From positions 24,693,074-24,757,073 of the forward strand of contig CM065299.1 of the NCBI GenBank assembly GCA_032871835.1: 64,000 bases of DNA, read 5' to 3'. Positions 22,016-33,826 of the stretch are shown in pieces. Made by a program: the position numbers and the translations under genes. Each line of letters starts with the position of its first letter. Positions within the stretch are counted from its first letter, which is position 1. The notes under the pieces were generated by a model. It saw only the letters and a list, made by a program, of their open reading frames with translations, did not search any database and was not told the DNA's origin. The stretch comes from Dipteronia dyeriana (lineage: Eukaryota; Streptophyta; Magnoliopsida; Sapindales; Sapindaceae).

Positions 22016-23185
22016 TGTTAATAGTAAAATATGGCTAGGGGTAGAAGAGAAATTTTCCACTCTCTTAGCCTGAATCAAAACCCAAATTCGACATTCATGA
22101 GACCCAGGGCAGACCATAAAGCTACCCCACTAGAGCAGAGAATGTATGCCGGGCTTCGGAGCTATCAGGGATGAAGCTGGGCACGACCAGGTCGAGCCAA
22201 AACGCGAACATGGGAATCTGGGCTTCTCGAGGCCACTTATCCAGGAACCTCGGCTCCTAAGATCGGGCTCCGAAACCATCCCGCGAAAGCAAGAAAAGAT
22301 CGCGGAACTCAGGAAGCACTCAAAGCGAAGCCCGACACGAACAAAAGTAAGCTCTTTCCAGACCAAGGCTTCCCAAAGTCAGGTTTGATTCGTAGCCTGA
22401 GATAAAAGTCCACCAACCTCTCCAGAAGCCCGTTGTTCCCGTTGGGCTAAAAGAAGAATCTCTCCTAATCTACACTACCCCTAGTAAATGCCCATGAGTC
22501 TATCCCAAGCTTCTCTGAATAGAACCAAAGCATGGATCTACCTCGTTCTATAAGACAACGACTAGTTAATTCGGTGACCTCTACGAAGAAAGTGCCGTGA
22601 GTATACATAGGATCAAATCTACATAACAAACAACATTAATCCCACGTACGCATAAGTCAAGAGTTTGATTCCAAAAAGGAAACAAACTTATCTTTGTCAA
22701 CGATATCATCGAATCCAATAACAATTCAAATTCAAATGACGAATCCCGCCCGATAAGGAGGGAACGGTTTCATGGAATCGTGGCAGGATATTTGTGAATT
22801 TAAAACCTATTTGGACCAAAGATAAATAAGGCCAAGCATGGTAAGGATAGGGCATGGAAAAATAAGAGAAAGACTACATATAGACGATAAGAAAAAGAGA
22901 AGAGGAGGGCATAAATTATGTAATTAGAACACGGCCACCGTTGTTTCCACTATTCGACAAGTATAAAGCGACCACCTTCCTACGTTCCAGATAGCGTATA
23001 AGAGAGAATTCTGTATACCAAAGTGATCGATAATAAAAGCTCCCATTTGTTATTATTATACAAATCTTCATTCCTATCTAAACAGGTTAGGTATCAAAGG
23101 TACCGACCCCGGCCACCACCTCTATGGTAGTAGTCTCGAGGGTGTTAGCAAGAATTTCTCATCCTGAATAACTTTCCCGTTAACA
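22016..23185 (+). repeat. 3' LTR of the Tat element
   Basis: Same length and ends as 10877-12045. Differences are scattered single bases, for example TGTGG/TATGG near the start and TATATAAG/TATCTAAA near the promoter. The TATA-like box is therefore altered in this copy. Confidence 0.93.
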
Positions 23186-23900
23186 AATAATAATTATAAT
23201 GATAATAATGATAATAGTAATACAAAAATTAAAAGTTTTGATGAGATATAACAATCTAGATCTCTTAAAAAAAAGATCAAATTCAATGGACTAATTTCAT
23301 CAATTAAATTCTAAAAAAAAAACCAACGTCATTATCCAGATTCATCCTCATCAAACCCAAAATTTAAATTTATTTAAAAATTTACTTATAAAATTTTAAA
23401 AATATAAAATTTTCTATTATTTTATCAAATAAAATAATTCCCTTTCTTTTGCAATTTTCTGTTACTCAAAACTTCAAACTGCATTCTAATTCAGTACCTT
23501 GTTAGAATTTATTTTTTTGGTTCGTGAAAATGAATTGGCCCCTAATTAAGTTTTCCACATATTTCAACCATGGCTTAGTAGATCATCACAACTTTCCTTG
23601 AATCCAAATAAAGCTTTTATCATCGAAGACTGTGAATGTTCAATATGCAGCTTTATTTGATTCCAAATCAAGATCATAAGTGATAGTTTGTAGTTCAATA
23701 TGAATGATCCAAATTCATAATTAGAATTCTAGTGTGTACAAGTCTAATTTCTTTCTAAAATATTTTCACTTGCGGGATTATGCTACCACAGAAGTTTAGT
23801 AACATTATTAGACAGTTAAATAATGATGGATACGGGGATGTATATCCCGATACATGGATAAGGAAAATTCATCCTCAATCTGCTCCATTACCATTTATAG
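23186..23900. other. Tat target continuation and right direct repeat
   Basis: AT-rich DNA without a gene. The (AAT)n microsatellite resumes after the LTR. At about 23430-23515 the sequence repeats the block found at 10461-10535. The remainder to 23900 shows nothing recognisable. Confidence 0.6.
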
Positions 23901-23908
23901 TGATTATT

Positions 23909-25033
23909 TAGATGTGTCAAATGGGCAGACCTGGGCTGGGTTTGACTATAAAAGCCCGTAGGTTTGAAGGGGTGGGCTTTCATAGGCTTACGAGTAGGAT
24001 CGAGCTTATAAAAGGAAATAAATATCAATAATTTTACATATAAATCCAGGACTGACGATATTGACACCTCTCAAAAACTGTATATACATCATTTTCGATA
24101 GTACATTCTTAAAATATTTTAAAAATCCATATTTCATAAAGAAACCTCACTTAATAATAAAAATACTCTTTCTTTAATTATATTATATTATATTTTTGTT
24201 AGTACACCCCACTTGTTTGTTATCTAATTAGATTTATTTTAAAATTTATTATTTTATATCTTTTTATTCAAATAAATAAATTCTCTTTAAAAAAAAATAT
24301 TCTAACTCCTACAAAAACATTTGATGTCACTAAAAATTTTCTTATCATTGCATTAAAACTTTTTTTTTATTTCTTTAACGTTTGTTAAGCTCAAAATTCT
24401 CTAATTCCACAGAATTGAAAACTACTAGCTCTCAACATACAACCATGTATCTCAATTCCTCTGTTTCTAAGAAAGTTTATTGTTTTTTTAACACTAGAAA
24501 GTTTATTATTTGTATTGATTTTTGTTTTTTCTCAATTATAACAATAAATTGTTGGTCAACTAAATCAATTTGTATTTCTTAAAAAAAAATTAGTATTTAA
24601 AATAGAAATTAGGGTTCGATAAAATAGAAAGATTTTTATTATCATATCAAACTATTAATAGGAAACTTCCTTCTTCTTCTTTTTTCAAATGATTGATATA
24701 AAAACCAATTAATAATTATTGGTGTGTACTTATAAATTGTTTAGTCATTTAAGTAATTTTATTCAAGGGTAATATTGGATTTTAAAAAATATACTAAATT
24801 GGGATATACATACAGTTTTTAAGGGATGTAAATATCGTCACTCTAAATTGAGGTAAAACTGTTTTTAATAAAAACATCCACATAAAATTAGCTGAACCGT
24901 CCAAACCCGTTTTGAAATATGCTAGTGGGTAAGGCAAGGTCTTACAAAAAAAGTTTAGGTTTGGCTCATACTCGGTTCTCCAGCCCGATCGGATTTGAAA
25001 TTCATGGCCCGACCCACCCATTTAACATGTCTA
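23909..25033. mobile_element. hAT-like non-autonomous element
   Basis: The left end TAGATGTGTCAAATGGGC and the inverted right end TAGACATGTTAAATGGGT match at most positions, followed on both sides by GC-rich Gly/Pro-codon-like runs (GGGCTGGG; CCCGACCCACCC). The flanking 8-mers TGATTATT and GGATTATG share six of eight bases, consistent with an aged 8-bp hAT duplication. The inside is AT-rich with no transposase. Confidence 0.65.
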
Positions 25034-25050
25034 GGATTATGTTACCATAA

Positions 25051-26015
25051 GGCTCTGTTTGTTGCCTGAGATTAAGATTGGATTGGACTATGTTAATCCT
25101 AAACCCATGTTTGGCAGCCATATGAGACTAGGGCTTTATCTTCCAATAATACCTAATAGTCCCATAAACATGAGACTAAATAAACCCACTTATACCGGTG
25201 GGTTTATTAGTCATGGGACAAAAACTATCTTTTTTTTTTTAATATATTTTCTTTTTATTATCCTGTTTTTTAATTTATAATATTTTCACACATAAGTTGT
25301 AATTTAATTTATTCTTTGATTCATTTATTTTTATTCACTTTTTTAAAAATAATTTTTATTAAAATATAATATTAATATATTATATAAATAACTTTACTTT
25401 TAATAAAAAGATAATAATATGATACATATATAATTATTTTAATCCAATCAGAAATCGTACCAAATGTATGACAAATACCAATCTGTTATTCATTTTTCAT
25501 TCGATAATTAAGGACCAAGATTATATCATTCCTAATTTCTCTCAACAAGAGTGAAGAATCCATATTCGTTGGGCATAACGTAGTCCCACATCAATGTGTA
25601 TTTATATATATATTATTAAATAAACAAATTACAAAATTGAAACATATTTAAATTTTATTTAAAAATAATATAAATCTATATTTTAAAAATATTTTTGAAT
25701 ATTATTACTTTAATAATATATAAATTAAAACATTTATTTTCTTTAAATATATATTTCAATAATTTATTTTTTAATTTCAAAATATTATCAAATTAAAAAC
25801 ATTATCAAATTTAGTCCAATCCTATATTTCATCGAATAAAATATGGTCTTAATTCAGTTCAATTCCACGTTTTTCCAAACACAGTATAATATTAATTTAA
25901 TCCAGTATAATCCAATCCAATCCAATCTAATCCAATTTAATCTCAGTCCATCTAAATCCAATTTAATCCCATAAAATAGTCCAATCCAATATAATATCGC
26001 GCACCAAACGGGACC
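25051..26015. mobile_element. Harbinger/Tourist-like MITE
   Basis: The ends are GGCTCTGTTTGTTGCC and the inverse of CACCAAACGGGACC (GGTCCCGTTTGGTG). TAA lies directly outside both ends (25048-25050 and 26016-26018), the target duplication of PIF/Harbinger elements. Both halves carry repeats of GGATTGGATT/CCAATCCAAT type inside the ends. At 965 bp it is large for a MITE and has no transposase frame. It starts 17 bp after the preceding hAT-like element. Confidence 0.75.
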
Positions 26016-26210
26016 TAAGAATCTTATTGAGTATAGTGATATTATTAGACGGTTAATATCTATTAGAGTTTAGTCCGATAATGCACTTGCTTTCAAATCG
26101 AACTACATATTAATACAAGTCTGTCCTGACGTCCATCCTATACAGTAGTAGAATCTTTGCGAACATACTTCTAATTTGTCTGTAAACTTGTTTAAAACCA
26201 GTGTGTGATA

Positions 26211-26761
26211 GGTGCATGTTGGGTTGCTTGCCAAGTAGAAGGAGAAGAAACGGAAAAGGCAACAGAGTAAGCAGCAGAATCATTTGCATTTCTTGAGAAG
26301 CAAATTGAAGAGAAAAGGTATTTTGGTGGAGAAGAGATAGGCTCCTTGGCGTTGGGTTGGATCCCTCACTGGCACAATATAAAGCGATTTCGATGAAGAA
26401 GCATGTCATAATCTAGAAACTTAAGAAGCTTATCCAGATCTTGTTAGCAATAGAATGAAGAGATAAGAAAGCATCTTCAAAAGCAGTTGTCCAAATGCGT
26501 CGGCAGAAGAAAACAAAAAGGTATCGGTAGAAATATCTGTTTACTGTTTACTGTTTACTGTTATAAAGTAGTACTGTTTACTTTTTGATTTGGAGACATG
26601 AAGCTGCTTAATGCTGACAGGTTCCCTATGCTTCATGAATGGGCACATAGATTCATCCAACTCCCACCATCAAAGGCTGCCTTCCTCCAAGAGAAAACCT
26701 TGTCAAGTATTTCACTGCTAGTCTCACCTACATGCGCTCCTTGAAAGCCAACCACCACTAA
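26211..26761 (+). pseudogene. Tau-class GST, exon 2 remnant (copy 2)
   Basis: At 26270-26370 the translation SFAFLEKQIEEKRYFGGEEI then LGWIPHWHNI matches the C-terminal helical domain of GSTU proteins. At 26596-26761 GDMKLLNADRFPMLHEWAHR and, after a frame change, ENLVKYFTASLTYMRSLKAN and a TAA complete the C-terminus. About 190 bp of unrelated sequence (26400-26590) splits the two parts, and a TAG precedes the first. The first exon is missing; it could be the 3' part of the copy at 1977, separated by inserted elements, or an independent truncated copy. Confidence 0.8.
26535..26568 (+). repeat. TTTACTG short tandem repeat
   Basis: CTGTTTACTGTTTACTGTTTACTG: about four 7-bp units inside the insertion that splits GST copy 2. 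Confidence 0.8.
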
Positions 26762-27110
26762 ATTCATTTGAATCCTGGTTAGTTTGGTGAGCCTTTTTTG
26801 TTTTATATATTTGCTTAGAACATGGAAGAGTAGGTAGCTTTTGATAGTGTTTTTTATGTCTATTCAAAATTCCTACAAAAGCACTTCAAATAATGGCAAT
26901 AATATGCTCAATTTCAATTACGATCCGGCAATTTTCAATCTTCTGTAGTTCATCTCATAACGTTGCTTATTTAAAGAATTCAAAGTAGAAACAAAACTTG
27001 CAAGCAGTCCATGCAAAACCCGCAGTTCATAGTCAAAATGACTCCCGTATAGATATTTGAATCTTCTACTGATCTGATGATTTTCTTACATTTTTAATGC
27101 ACGTGATTGG
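26762..27110. other. 3' flank of GST copy 2
   Basis: No gene. Blocks such as TTTGCTTAGAACATGGAAGA, AAAAGCACTTCAAATA and TAACGTTGCTTAT are shared with the flank of GST copy 3 (33870-36730), where three of them are separated by insertions. This stretch therefore serves as the empty-site reference for those insertions. Confidence 0.75.
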
Positions 27111-28052
27111 TGTTGGGGATTTGAACCGATGATCACGGAATCGTCATGCCTAATATACGCCCATAACTCATAGCAATTAATAACGTTTATATCAAAAAAA
27201 TAAATAAGAGAAAATAAAACACAAGATATATGTGAAAAACCCAAATAGGGTAAAAAATCACGGACCGTCAGCATGACAGAAAAAGTTTCACTATATGACA
27301 AATTGTTACAACCATATCTATTCTAAGATTCTCTCTCACACCCAAGCCCCAAATCACTGAGTCTTACCAAATCTTCAAGCTCACAAACTGAGCTTTACAT
27401 CATGACTCTCAACTCACAACGCTCACAAGGTCCTCACCAAGAACCCCTCAATATCCTCTAGGTCTCCCGTGAATATCACAAACGGATCTCTAACATGATC
27501 CATTGATATTCCTTTAGATCCCTCTCAGGATATTGACATGGGTCTCTCACCCAGATCTCACTACCCTCTGATGTTATATGGTGTTCTTTTTCTCCACACT
27601 AAATAACCTGATAGAAGGTTCTATTTATATTAGTTACAAGGAGTTTAAGATAAAAGGAAATCTCACTCATAAACGTACAAGAATTACTTGTTCCATATAA
27701 GTACTATTTTCTATTTATGACAAGTCTTCTTGTTAAAGAGAAATATTTTTTCCTTCAAGGACAAGAATTTCCCAAAAGAACACTTTTCTTTTCCGTCAAA
27801 GATTTTTCGTTTCACGCATGCTTATGATTGACTACGATTCGAGTCACGGTTGCGCATCCGCTTCTTAAACTGTTGCAAGTCACTTGGAATGCACCACATT
27901 CTTCGTTTCTTCAGTTCTTCTGGTCTTCAAACTCCCTCAAACAACACCATTCTAACTTTCAACTGTTTTCCACGTCTCTAGGAAGCTCCACATCAGTTGA
28001 GTCTTGTTTGGTTCAATTGGGTTCATTTGAGAATACGAGTCAAAACCTAATA
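27111..28052 (-). repeat. 3' LTR of the LARD-like element
   Basis: Plus-strand sequence TGTTGGGGATTTGAACCGAT through AAACCTAATA. It aligns along its whole length with 28880-29817, with scattered changes. Confidence 0.88.
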
Positions 28053-28865
28053 ATTCTCTCCTTTGGCTTGAATTCTCAAGATCTTTGTTTACAACCACGA
28101 CTCTCACCACCGAGAATCAACATACCCACCACAAGGTATAACCACTTAGGAACGAACCATCCTAAGATTTTTTTTTCTTCCTTTTTTTTGTGTTCATTGT
28201 TCCTGCACCATGTCGCAAATAACCTACTGAAATTGTGGTGCAACTCTTCATGTCAGATTACTAGGGAGTTCGTCAACCATCGACATTCTTGTCCACCATA
28301 CACCTTGTATCACTTTTTGACCAATGTCTTGTGCACAATTATGGACCACTAGCAGCAACATATCTTCTTCCATGGCCAGTGGGGAAAACTGCTAAAAGGA
28401 TAAACATGTATTTACATCACCTAACCCTGTGAAAGATCTCCGTCATTGCATCACATACCTGGTGAAAAGCTTACTACTATAACCGGGAGTGCTTTGTCGG
28501 ATAAACCCCACACCACCACTAGAGACTTCGAGCGTTCATTTTTTTTAAAATATTCAATTAATGCCTCGTGTAACACGGATTGGATCTCTATAACTTGTAC
28601 CTGCCACCACAATCTAAAAAAAAATATATCCTTCATCTCTATTCTTCCTTTCATCAAACCATATCGAGTTCGAAACCGCTTTCAAGACATATCTCCTTCG
28701 CTAAACCATACTAGACAACCATGAATCATCATCCCAATACCATCAAGTCCTCCATACGATCTCCCGTAAAGACTTGAAAAAAAAAATGCCATCGCCAAAC
28801 CATATGGCTACCAAGTTCTTCATACGACATCTTGTAAAGGCTTGATACCGCCATTGCCGACTAAG

Positions 28866-28877
28866 GCTCTGATACCA
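28866..28877 (-). promoter_or_regulatory. Primer-binding site of the LARD-like element
   Basis: Minus strand TGGTATCAGAGC, complementary to the 3' end of initiator tRNA-Met, two bases from the 5' LTR. Confidence 0.9.
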
Positions 28878-28879
28878 AT

Positions 28880-29817
28880 TGTTGGGGATTTGAACCGATG
28901 ATCCCGGAATCGTCATGGGTAATATATGCCCATAAATCATCAATTAATAACGTCTATAGCAGAAAAATAGATAATAGAAAATAAAACACAAGATATATGT
29001 GGAAAATCCAAATCGGGTGAAAAACCACGGGCCGTTAGGACGACAAAGAAAGTTTCACTACATGATAACTTGTTACAACCATATATATTCCAGGATTCTC
29101 TCTCAAAAAACCCAAACCCCAAGCCCCAAACCACTGAGCCTTACCAAGCCCCCAAGCTTACAAACTGAGTATTACATCATGACTCTCAGCTCACAACGCT
29201 CACTAGATCCTCACCAAAAAGCCCCCAATATCCCTTAGGTCTTCCCTGAATATCATCAACGGATCTCTAACTTGATCCACTGATATTCCCTTAGATCCCT
29301 CTCTAGATATTTCCATGAGTCTCTCACCTGGATCTCACTACTCTCTGATTTTACATGGTGTTCTTTTTCTCCACGCCAAATAACCTAGATACAATGTTAT
29401 ATTTATACTAGTTACATGGAGTTTAAGATAAAAAGAAATCATACTCCTAAATGTACATGAATTACTTGTTCCACATAAATACAATTTCTTATCTATGACA
29501 AGTTTTCATGTTAAGGTGAATTTTTTTCCTTCAAGGACAAGAACTTCCCAAAAGAACACTTTCCTTTTCTGCTGAAGATTTCTCGTTTCACGCATGCTTA
29601 TGATTAACTATGATTCGGGTCACGGTTCACACCCACTTCCTAAACCGTTGCAAGTCACTTGGAATTCACCGCGTTCTTCGTTTCTTCAGTTCTTCTGGTC
29701 TTCAACCTCCCTCAAATAACACCATTCCAACTTCCAAACGTTTCCCACATCTCCAGGAAGCTCCACATCAGTTGAGTTTTGTTTGGTTCAATTGGGTTCA
29801 CTAGCCAAAACCTAATA
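28880..29817 (-). repeat. 5' LTR of the LARD-like element
   Basis: Plus-strand TGTTGGGGATTTGAACCGAT through AACCTAATA. Its partner is 27111-28052. Open frames on either strand within it lack any family signature. Confidence 0.88.
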
Positions 29818-29822
29818 ATTGG

Positions 29823-30500
29823 TTATTAATAAAATGACTGTGAAAACCAATCACATCTTAACCATTCATTCATTACAATGTTTATGTGTCATGAGATTAA
29901 GTGAGGTTAGAAAAAAGATCATATTTGCATCGGATCCAAATTTCACATGTAGACCCATATAGTGAATATATTTGATGAAATATGACCATTATAGATCATA
30001 TTGATTGAGAAGAAAAGAAATTTCACTAATGAATACAAGGTGCAAGGTACAGTATCACTTTATGGAAAAAAAAACTCGTCCACGTTCGCCTACTCAAAGC
30101 GCTCTGCATGTTATACGTAGTGTTCTCACCAATCACATTTTACTCTCGAACCTCGTGGAATGTCGTGAGTGGGTGTACTAGTAATATAGATACCTGGCCA
30201 ACACAAGATTTCTCTCCCACTTCAAGGAGATCCATAGTTTTCAAAAACTCAACCAATGCTAGTGCAAATTGAATCTTAGCCTAACATCTTTGTACAACAA
30301 GAAGCACAAAAAATCCTTACCATTCAAAACGGCCTATTGATCATAAACTGTACCATTAATGTATGACCGCAATGTGAACACAAATCAATTAATGAATAAT
30401 TGAAAATTTATTGTAATAAATAATTGAATAAAGAAAAAAAAACTTATATATATATATAGTTATAGTTATATATATATATATATATTAGACAATAGATATA
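29823..30500. other. Flank between GST copies 2 and 3
   Basis: No gene. The segment at about 29945-30090 (AGACCCATATAGTGAATATA, AAGAAATTTCACTAATGAAT) resembles 36820-36960 downstream of GST copy 3, showing that a GST gene plus flank was duplicated in tandem. A (TA)n tract lies at 30448-30486. Confidence 0.65.
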
Positions 30501-30565
30501 GCAGTCTAGCAGCATTGAAAACCTCTAAACAAGTAGTGTTTTGTTGAAGCTTTTAATATATAGGC
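30501..30565 (+). promoter_or_regulatory. Remnant 5' region of GSTU copy 3
   Basis: TAGCAGCATTGAAAACCTCT and TTTTGTTGAAGCTTTTAATA precede the ATG as in copy 1 (1920-1976). A TATATATA run lies just upstream, within 30446-30486. Confidence 0.5.
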
Positions 30566-30632
30566 ATGGCAGAAGTGAAAGTGATTGGAGCACCTTTGAG
30601 TTTTTTTCTGCACAAGAATAGAATGGGCACTC

Positions 30633-31502
30633 TGTAAAAATATACGAAAGAGAAAATAATATTATTGGTGATACTAATTTCAAATAGCAGCCTCCTTATA
30701 GGCACAGGAAATTATATAAAATGGAAATATAAAATAATAGAAAACAATTTAAATTAAATTCAAATTAAATTACAAAAAGGTAACCATATAAAATATTTTA
30801 TATATGGCAGATAATATCCGAGAGAATCAATTATTAACATTCTCCCTCAAACTCAAGGTGGCAAACCAAAGCCAAATTGAGTTTGTAAATGAAGCCTTAT
30901 AGGCATGATGATAAATTCGGAGGTGATCCGGGATATAGATTGGGCTGGAGGTGATCCGGGATGTTGATTATGCTGGGGTGATTCGGGATATTGATTGAAC
31001 CGGAGGTGATTCGGGTTGAAAATGAGTTCGGAGGTGATCCAGAATATTGATTGACTCTGGAGGTGATTCATATTGAAATTGACTCTGGAGATGATTGGGG
31101 ATGTTAATTGACTTCGGAGGTGATCCGAGTCAAAAGCGATGAATGACTAGCGGAAGCCAATTGGAAAAGTTACAAGCGGCGCCACCGCTTGCATCACAGA
31201 CGGTGACTCAAATGGTTTATCAACGAAGGGCTTGTTTATAGGATCAAACAAAGTTCTGATACTAATGTAAAAATATATAAAAGAGAAAAGAATATTATTC
31301 GTGATACTAATTTCTATTACAGTACAATAGAAGCCTATTTATAGCCACAAGAAATTACATAAAATGGAAATATCAAATAATATGAAAACGTTTTCAAAAA
31401 AAAAAAATGAAAACAATCCAAATACAAATTCACATACAAAAGGAAACCATATAAAATATTTATATATGACAGATAATAATCAGGAGAATTAATTATTAAT
31501 TC
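30633..31502 (-). mobile_element. TRIM-like miniature LTR element inside GST exon 1
   Basis: LTRs at 30633-30839 and 31266-about 31500 start TGTAAAAATAT on the plus strand and end TTATTAACA (altered to TTATTAATT in the right copy). About 425 bp lies between them. The minus strand has a primer-binding site TAGTATCAGAAC (31253-31264), one base from the LTR, and a purine tract TTTGAGGGAGAA before the other LTR at about 30840-30851. Copia-type polypurine tracts look like this. There is no coding capacity. GST sequence continues on both sides; target duplication is unclear (CACTC versus TTCTC). Confidence 0.82.
30880..31130 (-). repeat. GGAGGTGAT-type repeats inside the TRIM
   Basis: The plus strand has about eight copies of (G)GAGGTGATCCGGGATATTGATTG-like units, roughly 30 bp each. 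On the minus strand they translate to a repeated SPE/NQYPES-like pattern, but no start or conserved protein is evident. Confidence 0.65.
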
Positions 31503-31798
31503 TCTGAAGCTGAAAGGAGTTGAATGTGAATACATTGAAGAAGATTTGAAAAACAAGAGCTCTATCCTTATCAACTCCAATACTGTACACAAGAAGGTCC
31601 CAGTGCTCTTACACTCTGAAAAGCCAGACAAGCAGGGGGTGCTTGCCAAGCAGAAGGAGAAGAGAAAGAAAAGGCCGTAGAGTTAGCAGCAAAATCATTT
31701 GCATTTCTTGAGAAGCAAATTGAAGGGAAAAAGTATTTTGGTGGAGAAGATATACGCTTTTTGAATTTGGTATTGGGTTGGATCCTTCTGTTGGGGAC

Positions 31799-32340
31799 AC
31801 AACAATCAATGAAAGAAAATAGAAGAAAAATATAATTGTTTATATAGTAAAATGTAAACAACAATTTTGAAGATACCAAAAGCTTAAGTAAAACTAAAAT
31901 ACTGACTTGATAAGTAGATAGAGACTTGTCAATGGTTGCAATGTCCTAAAAACGGTATTTTACCCATTCTCTTATACTTGAAGTTCTTCAGGTGACTGTT
32001 TTTTAAGATACAACTATTTGTATTCTAATTTCTAGGGTTAGAAATTACAACCCTAACGAACTTTGTATATTTTCTCTCAATACAGTGTACCGATATTTAT
32101 ACAAACTAACTAACTTAAAAAAGAACTTCTCAAACTCTTCTTAAAACTCTTATTCTTTTAGAATGAATTTTCATTACAATTTATAGATTCAGATGTGTCT
32201 CTTGATAAAGACATGTCTTCTAGGAAGAGTTGCATCTCTTTTATGGAGAGATAATTTTTCATTATAACAGACATGACTTTTATTTTAAATAGACAAAAAT
32301 TTTAATTTGTATATCTTGAATTTTATTCAAAATTCCAACA
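31799..32340 (-). mobile_element. Solo-LTR-like insertion in GST copy 3
   Basis: The segment starts TGTTGGGGACAC and ends AATTCCAACA, giving TGTTGG/CCAACA ends, and GST coding sequence is interrupted exactly here (LGWIL before, WLNVM-like after). It has no primer-binding site, second LTR or frame. A clean 5-bp target duplication is not visible, so it may be an aged solo LTR. Confidence 0.6.
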
Positions 32341-32485
32341 ATCCCTGGCTCAATGTAATGGAATAAGATGGAGACATGGAGCTGCTTGATGCTGATAAGT
32401 TCCCTACAGTTCATGAATGGACACGAAGATTCGATCAAGTCCCACTCTTCAAAGATTGCCTTCCTCCAAGACAAAAGTTTGTCAA

Positions 32486-33826
32486 TTATAGCCTAGTTTG
32501 GGAATGTTTCCCAAGCTACTTTTGAAGCTAAAAGTGATTCTGAAATTGGTTTAGGGTGTTTAGTAAATTTTATGGAAAGTATTTTGGTCTCTTTTAGCTT
32601 CCTCTAAAGCATCAATTTGTAAACGTATAAATTGAGAAGCTACAAATTGATGTTTTTAGAAACATGGGAAGCATAAATGAAATACTAATCTTCATATTTT
32701 ATCACTTGGTTAAGTTTTCAAAGACAAGACAACCTCGTCTCTCCACCGTCATCAATCTCATCTCTTCACCGTCTTCATCCATCAATTCCAGATTTTTCTT
32801 CATCCTTCATCCTTCAACTTTCATCCTTCAATTCTAGTTTTTTCTCATCTTCATCCTTCAACCTCAACAACACCACCGTCTCTACCATCTCTCCAAAAAC
32901 AAAAATTGAACCAAAAATTTCTAGATTTTCATAAATAAAAAAATCAGTTTTTTTTCTTTCAAGAACAAATTTCACAGAGAATCTAATAACAAAAAAAAAT
33001 CCACATACAATGTATCCATTCAATAACAACTCTTCATCAAACAAATGAAAATACTCAACCAAATAATTGAAAAAAAAAATTGAAGATTTTAAAAGTTGAA
33101 GAGATTGAAAGTAGATCCAACATGTAAAACAAGATCTAGACAAATAAAAGAGAAACATGAGACCATATACTTGTAAGAGTAAAGCGAGTGAAAACGAGTG
33201 GAGAGGATCTGTGAGGCGTGGAGGAGACGAAGAGGAAGAGAAAGGCCAGTAAATGCTATGTACAGTATTTAATATATATATATATTCTTTATATTTTTAG
33301 TTCGAACCGATTTCAGTTATTTGTATTTGTACCGTTATATTTAAAAAAGGTTTAGATAAGTGTATATAACGAATTCAAAGTATCTAAATCTAATGACCCA
33401 TATATAAATTACCGTTATATCTTATATCAATTCTAACATACAATAGAATACATAAATATAATAATAATATGATATGTTTACATAAAAAAATTATTTATTT
33501 ATATTTTAGAAAATATTTATTTATTTTATAACATGTTATAGTCACATAAAAATAAAACAAATTATTTATTTTCAAAACATCTTTAATATTCGTTTGTGTA
33601 TTTTTTAGTAATTTTGTTCAGTCATAGTACTTTTTATTTACAGTTTATTAAACACATTGAAATTGCTTTTAGTTCTCCCAATAATTTTAAAAATCAGTTT
33701 ACCAAACATTCAATTGATTTTTCTCACAACAAATCCAAAAGTAATTATCCCACGCCGGAATCAAAAACAATTTTTCTAACAGCGTACCAATACCAATACC
33801 AATACCAAACTGGATCCATGTTGTTT
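32486..33826. mobile_element. Unclassified insertion in GST copy 3
   Basis: About 1.34 kb splits the GST C-terminus between VNY and SLAYLSSLKV. The ends CTAGTTTGGGAATG and (inverted) CCAGTTTGGTATTGG resemble each other, suggesting a DNA transposon with short terminal inverted repeats. A CCAATA triplet-like run (ACCAATACCAATACCAATACC) lies at 33786-33806. The inside is AT-rich with no credible protein. No target duplication could be fixed. Confidence 0.5.

Larger units (their letters stand above)
10877..23185 (+). mobile_element. Complete Tat-lineage Ty3/gypsy retrotransposon
   Basis: This is a 12.3-kb element with two 1.17-kb LTRs, each starting TGTTAATAG and ending GTTAACA, flanked by the 5-bp target duplication AATAA (10872-10876 and 23186-23190). 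Order: LTR, primer-binding site, gag, protease, reverse transcriptase, RNase H, a second archaeal-type RNase H, integrase, a long non-coding region with 99-bp tandem repeats, an antisense gene, polypurine tract, LTR. The second RNase H and the antisense gene place it in the Tat lineage. Stops and frameshifts break the plus-strand polyprotein, so it is not autonomous, but LTR similarity suggests a fairly recent insertion. Confidence 0.93.
27111..29817 (-). mobile_element. Non-autonomous LARD-like LTR element, minus strand
   Basis: Two LTRs of about 940 bp (27111-28052 and 28880-29817) flank 827 bp of internal DNA without coding capacity. The target duplication ATTGG is at 27106-27110 and 29818-29822. 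A primer-binding site complementary to initiator tRNA-Met abuts the minus-strand 5' LTR, and a purine run (AAAGGAGAGA) abuts the 3' LTR near 28053-28062. The ends are TA...CA rather than TG...CA in both LTRs. It lies in the 3' flank of GST copy 2. A solo LTR of the same family lies at 49896-50960. Confidence 0.88.

Noticed and set aside
27828..28724. Open frames of 174 and 92 codons on the plus strand
   Set aside because: They lie across the LTR and interior of a non-coding LTR element, opposite to its orientation, and have no family signature.
28861..28880. A tRNA gene at the TGGTATCAGAGC sites (also 42701 and 31253)
   Set aside because: These are primer-binding sites next to LTRs; no cloverleaf surrounds them.
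32814..33158. 114-codon Phe/Leu-rich minus-strand frame
   Set aside because: Low-complexity translation of AT-rich insert DNA; no domain.
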